Source: CAYLSV01 sp964386435 (GTDB lineage Bacteria > Planctomycetota > Phycisphaerae > Tepidisphaerales > Tepidisphaeraceae). From it: a stretch of 40,121 bases of DNA. The stretch lies in contig CAYLSV010000031.1 in assembly GCA_964386435.1 (NCBI GenBank), forward strand, positions 1-40,121, written 5' to 3'. Both the position numbers and the translations under genes were made by a program. The notes under the pieces were generated by a model. That model had not been told where the DNA came from. It saw nothing but the letters and a program-made list of their open reading frames with translations, and made no database searches. This document shows positions 31,197 through 39,117 of the stretch, in pieces. Numbering within the stretch: the first letter of the stretch is position 1; each line of letters opens with the position of its first letter.

Positions 31197-31890
31197 GTGA
31201 CGGCCGAAGAGCTTGCCGAGCGGTTCCCGCGGCTGTACCACCTGACCGAGCGCGGGGCGAGCCGCAACATCATCCGCCACGGCCTGATGTCGACGGCGGT
31301 GGCGCTCGAGCGGCTTGGCGTTCCCGAGGCCGACCGCCGCCGCCTGACCCGCCACACCCGGCCGGGCGACACGACGTTCCACNNNNNNNNNNGTCTCCGA
31401 GAGGATGCCCGCCGGAGTCGTCTACACGACGTTCCACCACCCGATGCTCGGCACAATCGTCATCCACCACAACCTGCCGATGACCGAGACGGCGCTGAGC
31501 AGGTGCCTCGACGACGGCCTCTCGCCCGGCGACTGGCTGGCGTTGCTCAACCGCAAAGTCTTCTTTTACCCCGACGAAAAACAACTCCGGCGGCTGACCG
31601 AGGCGAAGCTCAACCGTGGCGTGCCGCGGGAGGTGATCGTCTTCGACACCCTGCCGCTGGCGCGGGCGCACCTCGACCGCCTGCGGCTGTGCCCGATCAA
31701 CAGCGGCTCAACGATCCGTAAGCCCGCGCGGCGGGGGCTGTCGACATTCACGCTGGCAAAGGACGTCACCTACCGGCAGTGGCAGAAGCAGCGGGGCGGG
31801 CGGGACACGGTGGTGGAGATCGTGGCCGACGAGGCGGTGCCGGACGCCGGGCGGTTCATCGTGGAGGTGCGGGCGGTGGGGGACTCGTGA
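31197..31890 (+). CDS. DUF7002-like protein, interrupted by an assembly gap
   Basis: The first part (31197-31382) encodes LYHLTERGASRNIIRHGLMSTAVALERLGV. After ten N, the coding frame resumes from 31393 in a different register and ends at 31890 with CPINSGSTIRKPARRGLSTFTL and a terminal beta-strand. Together they form one protein of roughly 230 residues, resembling the family listed as DUF7002, whose role is unknown to me; some members recall ADP-ribosyl- or RNA-phosphotransferase-like folds (LYHxT.....I...GL). The register change is explained by an incorrect gap length rather than a true frameshift. Start GTG at 31197. Confidence 0.72.
31383..31392. other. Assembly gap (10 N) that breaks the reading frame
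   Basis: Ten N within the DUF7002-like gene; the frames before and after do not match, so the missing length is not 10 (mod 3). Confidence 0.99.
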
Positions 31891-31894
31891 CGGA

Positions 31895-31974
31895 CCTGCG
31901 GCACGTGGTGCGGCGGCTACTGCAACGAGACCGCAGACTTTGACTTCGGTAGCCGCCGCACCACGTGCGGCAGG
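31895..31974. repeat. Palindromic intergenic repeat, type A copy 2
   Basis: Arms 31895-31920 and 31949-31974 are inverted over 26 nt with one mismatch, beginning CCTGCGGCACGTGGTGCGG, around 28 nt. The left arm matches 6614-6639. It lies in the short space between the DUF7002-like gene and tmk and could carry both a terminator hairpin and part of the tmk leader. Confidence 0.82.
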
Positions 31975-31996
31975 TTCGGTCGCGTATCCTCACGCC

Positions 31997-32674
31997 GTGT
32001 CCGCTCAAGAAATGCCGCCGCGGTTTGTTGTGCTCGATGGGGGCGAGGGGTGCGGGAAGACGACGCAGGTGAAGCTGCTCGCCGGCGCCTACGCGCGCCA
32101 CTTCGGCCGCGAGCCGCTGGTGGTCCGCGACCCCGGCACCACGCGCATCGGCGAGCAGATCNNNNNNNNNNGGTTGCTCCTCAACCCCGACCACACCGAA
32201 ATGGCCATGCGGTGCGAGATGCTGCTGTACATGGCCGCCCGCGCTCAGATGGCCGTCGAGACGATCCGTCCGGCACTTGCCGCCGGGCAGCCCGTCGTGT
32301 GCGACCGCTTCGTCAGCAGCACCCTCGCCTATCAACTCGGCGGCGATCATCTGACGGCAACCGACATCCGCACCGTCGCCAACGTCGCCCTGGGCGGCCT
32401 CCGACCCGGCCGCACCGTGATCCTCGACATGCCCGCCGAGGCCAGCATCCAACGGGTCAACCGGGCGAAGGACCGCATCGAGCAACGCCCGCCCGAGTAC
32501 CACCAACAGGTCCGGGCGAATTTCCTGCAGCAGGCAGAGGTCGACGCAACGTATGCCGTGGTCGACGCGAGCGAGTCGATCGAGTCGGTCCACGCCGGGA
32601 TCCTGCGCGCCGTCGGCTTGGACGACGCGCCGCTGTTCGATGTGAGCGTGGCTGGAACCGCCTCCGCCTCGTGA
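31997..32674 (+). CDS. tmk: Thymidylate kinase
   Basis: About 225 residues plus a gap. Tmk phosphorylates dTMP to dTDP. The P-loop is LDGGEGCGKTTQ (about 12-23), followed by VRDPGTTRIGEQI, then after a 10-N gap the DRF motif VVCDRFVSSTLAYQ and the LID segment around NRAKDRIEQRPPEYHQQVR. The start is GTG at 31997, shortly after a palindromic repeat. The last residues (AGTASAS) and the stop are encoded inside another palindromic repeat (32652-32707), so the C-terminus has been remodelled by that element. Confidence 0.93.
   Translation: MSAQEMPPRFVVLDGGEGCGKTTQVKLLAGAYARHFGREPLVVRDPGTTRIGEQIXXXXLLLNPDHTEMAMRCEMLLYMAARAQMAVETIRPALAAGQPVVCDRFVSSTLAYQLGGDHLTATDIRTVANVALGGLRPGRTVILDMPAEASIQRVNRAKDRIEQRPPEYHQQVRANFLQQAEVDATYAVVDASESIESVHAGILRAVGLDDAPLFDVSVAGTASAS
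32162..32171. other. Assembly gap (10 N)
   Basis: Ten N within tmk just after the GTTRIGEQI motif; the frame appears kept. Confidence 0.99.
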
Positions 32675-32707
32675 AGCCCCGCCTCTACCAGGCGGAGGCG
32701 GTTTCAG
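32652..32707. repeat. Hairpin repeat, type C copy 2
   Basis: Arms 32652-32669 and 32690-32707 pair over 18 nt with one mismatch (CTGGAACCGCCTCCGCCT on the left), with a 20-nt loop. The sequence following it, CAGCGACGT, also follows the copy at 21517. The tmk stop codon falls in the loop. Confidence 0.78.
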
Positions 32708-32753
32708 CGACGTGGATCCGACTTCAGCGTTGGAATCGGCGATACGCTGCCGC

Positions 32754-33230
32754 ATGGCCGACATGCTCGTGAAGTTGTTGACGTTGCCGCCGCGGGTTGA
32801 TGTCGAAGGCGTCACGATCCGCCGGGCGCGGCCGTTCGAGGCGACGGCGGTGCGGGCGTTTATCGAAGAGCACTTCAACAACAAGTGGGCCGACGAGGCC
32901 GTTTGTGGATTGCCGCGTCACCCGGCGACGCTGCTGCTGGCCACCGAGAGTGGGCGGGACGGCGAGAAGTCGGCCACGATCCTCGGCTTCGCCGCCTACG
33001 ACGTCACCGCCCGCGGCTTCTTCGGTCCCACCGGCGTCGACCCCACCTGCCGCGGCCGCGGCGTGGGCAAGGCGCTGCTGATCGAGGCGCTGCACGGCTT
33101 GCGCGAGCTCGGTTACGTCTACGGCATCATCGGCGGCGTGGGGCCGGCCGAGTTCTATGCCAAGGCCGTCGGGGCGGTGCCGATCGCGGGCAGCACGCCC
33201 GGCGTCTACGGCGATCTGCTGCGGGAATAA
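32754..33230 (+). CDS. GNAT family N-acetyltransferase
   Basis: 158 residues from ATG at 32754 (GTG at 32712 would add 14). GNAT fold: VTIRRARPFEATAVRAFIEEHF at the start, then strand ILGFAAYDVTARGFFGPTGVDP leading into the acetyl-CoA loop CRGRGVGKALLIEAL, and the closing AEFYAKAVGAVPI. It should move an acetyl group to an amine on an unknown small molecule or protein. It lies 8 bases before the secretion-ATPase-like gene on the same strand. Confidence 0.87.
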   Translation: MADMLVKLLTLPPRVDVEGVTIRRARPFEATAVRAFIEEHFNNKWADEAVCGLPRHPATLLLATESGRDGEKSATILGFAAYDVTARGFFGPTGVDPTCRGRGVGKALLIEALHGLRELGYVYGIIGGVGPAEFYAKAVGAVPIAGSTPGVYGDLLRE

Positions 33231-33238
33231 CCTGTCCC

Positions 33239-34276
33239 ATGCCCACGCCGGACGCGACGACGCTGGTGGACGCCGCCCTCGCCGAGGCGGCCCGGCGGCG
33301 GGCGTCGGACCTCCACGTCGAGCCGGTGGCTGAGGGGTACGAGTTGCGGCTGCGGATCGACGGGCTGCTCGAAACTCTGCGAGCGATCCCGCCCGAGGCC
33401 GGGCGAGGCGTGGTCGCCCGGCTCATGGTGCTGGCGAAGCTGCTGACGTACCGGCCCGATCTGCCGCAGGAGGGGCGGATGAAGCTGGCCGAGGGCGAGG
33501 CGCGGGTTTCGACGATGCCGACGGCCCGCGGGTTGCGGGCGGTGGTTCGGCTGCCCGCCGAGCTGACACGGCCGCCCACGCTCGACGAACTCGGCTTCGG
33601 CGACGAGGTGATGGCCGGCCTGCGCGAGTTCACCCGCGCCGGCGAGGGCTTGTTGCTCGTCGTCGGCCCCGCCGGCAGCGGGAAGACGACCACGCTGTAC
33701 GCCCTGCTCGCCGAGGTCGCCCGGCTGTTCGACGGTTTGAGCATCGTCTCGCTGGAGGACCCGGTCGAACGCCACCTCACCGGCGTTACGCAGATCGAGG
33801 TGACGCCGTTCGGCGAGCTGACGTACGAGACGGCCCTGCGGTCGATCGTCCGCCAGGACCCGCAACTGCTCATGCTCGGCGAGATCCGCGACGCGGCGAC
33901 GGCCCAGATCGCGGTGCAGGCGGCGCTGGCGGGGCACCGGCTCGTGGCGACGCTCCACGCCGCCGACCCGGCGGGGGCGGTTGCCCGGCTCATGGAGATG
34001 GGCGTCGAGCCGCACGGCATCACCGGCAGCCTGTTCGGCGTCCTCGCCCAACGCCTGCTCCGGCGACGGGTCGGTGACGGCTATGAGGGCCGGCTGCCGG
34101 TGGGCGTGCTGATGCGGGCGACGCCGCCCGTGCTCGCGGCCATCCGCGGCGGCGGCGATGCCGAGGCCATTCGCGCCGCCGCGGCACTCCCGACGCTGCG
34201 TGATGAGGCGTCGAAGCTTATCGCCACCGGCCTCACCGATGATGCCGAACTTCGGCGGGTCCTGGGAGACGGCTGA
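33239..34276 (+). CDS. Short GspE/PilB/PilT-type secretion ATPase
   Basis: 345 residues. N2-type domain from RRASDLHVEPVAEGYELRLRIDGLL (about 20-44). The ATPase core has Walker A GPAGSGKTTT (143-152), the Asp box SLEDPVE, Walker B LLMLGEIRDAATAQIA and the His box TLHAADPAGAVARLMEMG. It lacks the N1 domain and the four-cysteine zinc motif of GspE/PilB, so it is close to PilT in size, though EDPVE and RASDLHVEP look GspE-like. It could power a type IV pilus or type II secretion system. No other such genes are in the window. It overlaps the next gene by 1 base. Confidence 0.9.
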   Translation: MPTPDATTLVDAALAEAARRRASDLHVEPVAEGYELRLRIDGLLETLRAIPPEAGRGVVARLMVLAKLLTYRPDLPQEGRMKLAEGEARVSTMPTARGLRAVVRLPAELTRPPTLDELGFGDEVMAGLREFTRAGEGLLLVVGPAGSGKTTTLYALLAEVARLFDGLSIVSLEDPVERHLTGVTQIEVTPFGELTYETALRSIVRQDPQLLMLGEIRDAATAQIAVQAALAGHRLVATLHAADPAGAVARLMEMGVEPHGITGSLFGVLAQRLLRRRVGDGYEGRLPVGVLMRATPPVLAAIRGGGDAEAIRAAAALPTLRDEASKLIATGLTDDAELRRVLGDG

Positions 34277-35319
34277 TGCGCCCGATGGAACGTGCTGCCG
34301 GCCTCGGCTACAACCTTGGCGTGCCCGCCGCCCGCGTGCTGTTGCATGTCATCGACGATGCGTCGCAACCGAAGACGGTGGTGCATGCCTTGGTCCGTGG
34401 CAGTCGCGGCGAGGCGGCACGCGAGCCGCGCTTCGAGCCGCTGCACCGCTGGGCGGCCGAGCATGTCGACCTCGTCCCGCTGGAGCGGGCAAATCTCATC
34501 ATGTACGGCGCGTCGGCATTCGGTTCGGCCACCCAACTTGCGGCAGATGCGGCACGACGGGTCAACCTCACTTGCATTTTCCTCAACACGCAGGACGCAT
34601 GGCAACCATTTCGAGCAACGGATGGCGTGCTTTACCGCAACAGCCTCGACAAGCGGCGTCAACGGCCTAACGAGCGGGCGATGCCGGCGATGGTCGGCGA
34701 TCAGCGGATCGACGCGGCCGCGCTGGGGCTGGACCTCGGCGACCCTCCATACGAGCCGACGCCGCGGGTCGGGTTCTGCGGTTACGTCGGCAGTCCGATC
34801 GGCCGGCTGAACGCGTTGGCGACGCTGCGGCTGCAGAAGTGGCGGGGCCTGCACCTGCGGGCGAACGCACTGGCCGCGTTGCGGCGTGCCGAGGGCGTCG
34901 ACACGCGGTTCGTCGAGCGGACCACGTTCGGCATGACGCCGGTGGACGCCGAGGCGGGGGAACGTCGGAGGCGGGATCTTCTGGCGAACATGCTGCAAAA
35001 CCCGTACACGCTGTGCATGCGCGGCAAGGGCAACTTCTCGTTCCGGCTGTACGAGGTGCTCGCGGCGGGGCGGATTCCGATGTACGTCGACACGCACACG
35101 GTGCTGCCGTTCGAGAATGAGCTGGATTGGCCGAGCCTGATGCCGATCGTGCGGATCGACCGGCTTGAGGACATCGGTCCGACGCTGTGGGCGTTTCATG
35201 CACGTTTCGATGCGGCAACTTTCACGGCACACCAACGCCGGCTCTGGCAGATTTGGCACGACTGGCTCTCGCCGCTCGGTTTTGTGAAGCAACTCGTCCG
35301 GCTGCACGGCCGGCCTTGA
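34276..35319 (+). CDS. Exostosin-like (GT47-type) glycosyltransferase
   Basis: 347 residues. The C-terminal half has the exostosin pattern PYTLCMRGKGNFSFRLYEVL followed by AAGRIPMYVDTHTVLPFENELDW, which in the family holds the nucleotide-sugar site. The N-terminal part has LIMYGASAFGSATQ. No signal or membrane helix is evident, so it probably acts in the cytosol on a lipid- or protein-linked glycan. ATG at 34276 shares a base with the preceding stop (TGATG), implying translational coupling to the secretion-ATPase gene. Confidence 0.82.
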   Translation: MRPMERAAGLGYNLGVPAARVLLHVIDDASQPKTVVHALVRGSRGEAAREPRFEPLHRWAAEHVDLVPLERANLIMYGASAFGSATQLAADAARRVNLTCIFLNTQDAWQPFRATDGVLYRNSLDKRRQRPNERAMPAMVGDQRIDAAALGLDLGDPPYEPTPRVGFCGYVGSPIGRLNALATLRLQKWRGLHLRANALAALRRAEGVDTRFVERTTFGMTPVDAEAGERRRRDLLANMLQNPYTLCMRGKGNFSFRLYEVLAAGRIPMYVDTHTVLPFENELDWPSLMPIVRIDRLEDIGPTLWAFHARFDAATFTAHQRRLWQIWHDWLSPLGFVKQLVRLHGRP

Positions 35320-35456
35320 GGCGGCTGCGGGTCGTGACGGTTGCGCCGGCTGCGGTGGGGCGGGCTCGATTATCAGACGGCGAACCGGTCGGGCAGGCTG
35401 GGCACCTTGCACCGGTTGGCCCGCGGCCAATCCGATGGTGTGGGTGGAGAGTGCCC

Positions 35457-38400
35457 ATGTCTTACCCCCCGATCCCCGCCACGTCGTCCGATTTTGCCGG
35501 CAACCCGTTTTCCGCCACCACCGACCCCGTGACTCTGCTCGCCGCGGCGGCGGCGGCCGTGCCGATCAAGGCGCCGTGGGGTGACGAGCGACGCAGCGGG
35601 TTTGATCGGCGGGCACGACGGGACCGGCGTGGCGCTGATCGACGTGTGGCGCAGCAACCGTTCGACGGCCCCGACCGGCGGCAGGGCGATCGGCGAGAGG
35701 CGTGCGAACGCCGCAGCGGCCAGGATCGCCGCAGCGGCTTGCCGAGCAACCTCGAGACGCTCGAGGACCGCCGGCTCATGAGCGGCGACGGCGTGCGGTT
35801 CGACGGGTCGACGCTCGAGGTGCAGGGCACGCAAACCGGCCGAAACGACTTGGTCGTCGAGCTTTCCGGTGACGGCAAGCATGTCCGCGGCGTGGCCAAC
35901 AAGCACGTCGGCGATTGGCAGAAGGTCAACAAGATCCAAAAGATCGTCATCAACGGCGGCGACGCGGCCGACCGCATTCGCGTGGCAGACGGCGTGGCGA
36001 TCCCTGTCATCGTCGTCGCGGGCGACGGCAACGACGACATCCAAACCGGTGCCGGGGACGACAAAGTTTACGGCGGCGGCGGCGACGACCGCATTGACGT
36101 CGGCGGCGGCCGCGACATCGTCGAGGGCAATCACGGCAACGACACGCTGCTCGGCGGCCGGGGCAACGATTTGCTCGTCGGCGGCAGCGGCCACGACCTG
36201 ATCGGCGGCGGCGTGGGCAACGACGAACTCCACGCCAACACCGGCCTCGACGTGCTGCTCGGCGGCGAGGGCGTTGATCTGCTCCGCGGCGACCGCGACG
36301 ATCAACTCGACGGCGGCGCCGGCCAAGACAACCTCGACGTCGGCAGCGGCGGGTACGATTACAACGACCAGGCCCGCCTCAGCCGCGTGACCCGCTTCGC
36401 GCTTGTCGACGCCGATTCGGGCAGAATCATCGACGGCTACCACGACCTTGGCACGAACGTCAACCTCGACCTCGCCGAGCTGCCCACCGACCGGCTGAGC
36501 GTGCGGGCGTACGTCGATGGCGCCGACGGCCGGCGGTTCACCGGCAGCGTGCGGTTTGCCATCGACGGTGAGGCGGTGCAGCTGGAGAACATGCGGCCCT
36601 ACGCCATGCTCGGCGACTTCGGCAACGAGTGGACGGCGTGGACCCCCGAGGTCGGCGAGCACATCGTCAGCGCCACGCCGTACCAGCTCAACCACGCCCA
36701 GGGCGAGGTCGGCGTTGCCAAGACGGTGCGGCTGCGGGTGAGCAACTCGCACGACGTGAAGCCGACGATCCAGCGCTTGGCGCTCGTCGACGTGCAGACG
36801 GGCCAGCCGCTGGCGGGGTATGAGCACCTGCAGGACGGCTCGGAGATTGCGGCCCACTTGCTGGGCGAGCGGGTCGACGTGCGGGCGATTGCCGCCGACG
36901 GGTCGGTGGAAAGCGTCCGCTATTCGATCAACGGCCAATTCTCGCACATCGAGAACTCGGCCCCGTTCAGCCTCGGCACCGACGGCGGCGGGCGGGCCAT
37001 GGCCTCGGGGGCGGGCGAGTACCACCTCCGCGCCGAGCCGTTCAGCCAGGACCACGGCAAAGGCTTGCAGGGCGACGCGGCCACCGTCCGCCTTGTCGTC
37101 GTCAACCACCACAACGGCGGCAACAAGGAGAACCCGCAGCCAAACCCACGCCCCAACCCCGGCAACGGCGGCAACACCGACGCGGGCGATTGGGATGTGA
37201 ACCGCAACGACAACGGCACGGCCACACCACGGATCTCGATGGTCAGCGACGCGACCGTCAAGGCCGGGCAGGCGCTTACGGTCAATGCTGCCGCCAGCAC
37301 GCTGCGGGCGGGCGATTGGGACGACATCGTCATCGAGTGGGACTTCGGCGACACCGGCAGCGACTACAACCGCCTCGCGGGCTACAACGCCGCCCACGTC
37401 TACACCAGCCCCGGCGAATACACCGTCACCCTGCGCATCACCGACCCCAATGGCAAGGTCAGCCACGCCCAGCAGCGCGTCACGATCACGCCGGCAACGT
37501 ACGAGCACACGCTTTACGTCGACGCCCAACACGGCCACGACGCCAACCCTGGCACCGGCAGCGGGCAGGCGTTCCGCACCGTCGCCGCAGCACTGGCGCG
37601 GGCCGACCAACTCGGCGGCGACACCGAAGTCCTGCTCAAGCGCGGCCAGACTCACGACGTCCGCGAAGCCATTCGCTACGGCAAAGCTGATATTCGCGTG
37701 GCGGGTTACGGCGCGGGGGCCAAGCCGACGCTGCGATACACCGGCGGGTTCGACAGCGGGCAGATTCTCGTGCCGGACCACGGTGCGACGAACGCGGTGA
37801 TCGAGGGCTTGTCGTTCACCAGCAAGGCCCAGCACGCCAACGGCGACAAGGGCGGCATGCCCTTCGGCATCTGGCCGGTGGGCGACAACGTGCTGATCCG
37901 CAACAACGAGTTCTTGCACCTCAACGACGCCATCAACGGCAACACCAACCCCACCGGCCTGACCGTCATCGACAATGACGCCCCGCTCGACGTCGGCGTT
38001 CGCGGCTACTTCCTGTGGCTGCAGGGCACCGATTCGACCATCCTGGGCAACAAGGTCCAGAACAGCGCCCGCGAGCACGTGCTGCGCATGCACAACACCC
38101 ACCGCGTGCTGGTCGCCCACAACGACTTCACCAACATGGACCGCCGCGACGTCGATTATCGCGACGACGCCAAGGGCGTGTTCGTGGCGCAGGAGGGCCA
38201 GTTGGTGTGGGCCGAGCAGAACGTGTTCCGCGGCCCCGCGGGCGTGGGGCCGCTGGCGTATTACGGCGGGGCGGCGACGGCCGATCAGCGGTGGGAGCAC
38301 GCCGTGTTCCGCCACAACGTCATGGACGGCCACGCCTTCTACGCCGACCACGGGGCCCACCACTTGCGCCTCTCCGGCAACTACTTCGAGGCCCCCGGCA

Positions 38401-38885
38401 TCACCGCCATCGAGATCAAAGGCTGGAGCCACGAGTTCAACCGCGGCGTGCACGACATGGTCATCGAGAACAACGTCGTTCACAACGACAACTCGATCGG
38501 CCGCATGATCTACCTCGCCGGCGGGGCGAGCGAGCTGCAACTGGTCGGCAACACGTACCTCGCCGACAACCTGCTCGTTGGGGCCTACCAGTCTGCCAAC
38601 GTGCACCTGAACGTCGCCAACCTCGACAGCTTCAGCCGCATCGACGGCAACACGTGGAGCCACCCCGGCACCATCACCGGCTGGGCACAGGGCGGCTACA
38701 TGATCCTCGGCACCAGCTACAGCCGCGAGGCCCACCTCGACATCGGCGAGTGGTCGAGCCTCGACGGCGTGGGCAACGACTTCTTCACCAACCTCGACGA
38801 CCGCCAGGTCATCGACGCCTGGAAGTCCGAGCACAACCAGGCCGGCCGCATCGATGAGCAGCTGCAACTGCAGCACGCCGCGTGA
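35457..38885 (+). CDS. Large secreted surface protein: Arg/Asp-rich N-terminus, RTX-like repeats, PKD, beta-helix
   Basis: 1142 residues from ATG at 35457 (GGAG 10 nt upstream). Residues 44-93 hold nine Arg-Arg pairs, mostly as DRR or ERR (for example GFDRRARRDRRGADRR). LETLEDRRLMSGD (99-111) is the planctomycete N-terminal motif. A Gly/Asp-rich region (about 188-296) has RTX-like calcium-binding repeats such as GAGDDKVYGGGGDDRIDVGG and LLGGRGNDLLVGG. Two related beta-sandwich units follow, each opening with FALVDADSGRIIDGYHDL / LALVDVQTGQPLAGYEHL. A Asn/Pro linker, a PKD domain (IVIEWDFGDTGSD ... GEYTVTLRITDP), then a right-handed beta-helix (about 690-1100) as in pectate lyases. It is probably a calcium-bound surface or carbohydrate-active protein; no catalytic site was fixed. 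Confidence 0.92.
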   Translation: MSYPPIPATSSDFAGNPFSATTDPVTLLAAAAAAVPIKAPWGDERRSGFDRRARRDRRGADRRVAQQPFDGPDRRQGDRREACERRSGQDRRSGLPSNLETLEDRRLMSGDGVRFDGSTLEVQGTQTGRNDLVVELSGDGKHVRGVANKHVGDWQKVNKIQKIVINGGDAADRIRVADGVAIPVIVVAGDGNDDIQTGAGDDKVYGGGGDDRIDVGGGRDIVEGNHGNDTLLGGRGNDLLVGGSGHDLIGGGVGNDELHANTGLDVLLGGEGVDLLRGDRDDQLDGGAGQDNLDVGSGGYDYNDQARLSRVTRFALVDADSGRIIDGYHDLGTNVNLDLAELPTDRLSVRAYVDGADGRRFTGSVRFAIDGEAVQLENMRPYAMLGDFGNEWTAWTPEVGEHIVSATPYQLNHAQGEVGVAKTVRLRVSNSHDVKPTIQRLALVDVQTGQPLAGYEHLQDGSEIAAHLLGERVDVRAIAADGSVESVRYSINGQFSHIENSAPFSLGTDGGGRAMASGAGEYHLRAEPFSQDHGKGLQGDAATVRLVVVNHHNGGNKENPQPNPRPNPGNGGNTDAGDWDVNRNDNGTATPRISMVSDATVKAGQALTVNAAASTLRAGDWDDIVIEWDFGDTGSDYNRLAGYNAAHVYTSPGEYTVTLRITDPNGKVSHAQQRVTITPATYEHTLYVDAQHGHDANPGTGSGQAFRTVAAALARADQLGGDTEVLLKRGQTHDVREAIRYGKADIRVAGYGAGAKPTLRYTGGFDSGQILVPDHGATNAVIEGLSFTSKAQHANGDKGGMPFGIWPVGDNVLIRNNEFLHLNDAINGNTNPTGLTVIDNDAPLDVGVRGYFLWLQGTDSTILGNKVQNSAREHVLRMHNTHRVLVAHNDFTNMDRRDVDYRDDAKGVFVAQEGQLVWAEQNVFRGPAGVGPLAYYGGAATADQRWEHAVFRHNVMDGHAFYADHGAHHLRLSGNYFEAPGITAIEIKGWSHEFNRGVHDMVIENNVVHNDNSIGRMIYLAGGASELQLVGNTYLADNLLVGAYQSANVHLNVANLDSFSRIDGNTWSHPGTITGWAQGGYMILGTSYSREAHLDIGEWSSLDGVGNDFFTNLDDRQVIDAWKSEHNQAGRIDEQLQLQHAA

Positions 38886-38901
38886 TCGCTACGCTGTCGG
38901 C

Positions 38902-39117
38902 GTGGCCGATTCTGCCGACACGTTTCGCCTCAACGGCGAGCCCCAGCCGCTGCCGTCGCCCGCGACGGTGAGCGGCCTGCTCGCGCAGCTCAAGCTCGAC
39001 GCCGGCAAGGTCGCCGTCGAGCGTAACCGCCGGCTGGTCCGCGGCGACCTTTACGACGACACGCCGATCGAACCCGGCGACGAAATCGAAATCGTCACCT
39101 TCGTCGGCGGCGGCTGA
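38902..39117 (+). CDS. thiS: Sulfur carrier protein ThiS
   Basis: 71 residues, the normal size. ThiS carries sulfur as a C-terminal thiocarboxylate for thiazole formation in thiamine synthesis. It shows FRLNGEPQPLP at the start, VERNRRLVRGDLYDDTPIEPGDEIEIVTFVGGG at the end (beta-grasp fold) and the essential C-terminal Gly-Gly. GTG at 38902 is taken as the start. No thiG or thiF is next to it. Its last 23 bases overlap the end of the convergent gene. Confidence 0.92.
   Translation: MADSADTFRLNGEPQPLPSPATVSGLLAQLKLDAGKVAVERNRRLVRGDLYDDTPIEPGDEIEIVTFVGGG

Noticed and set aside
31382..31393. True frameshift or pseudogene in the DUF7002-like gene
   Set aside because: The break coincides exactly with an assembly gap, so gap length error is the simpler explanation.
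35373..38876. 1167-codon open frame opposite the large surface protein
   Set aside because: Val/Ala-rich antisense translation produced by codon bias; the sense strand has clear RTX, PKD and beta-helix domains.
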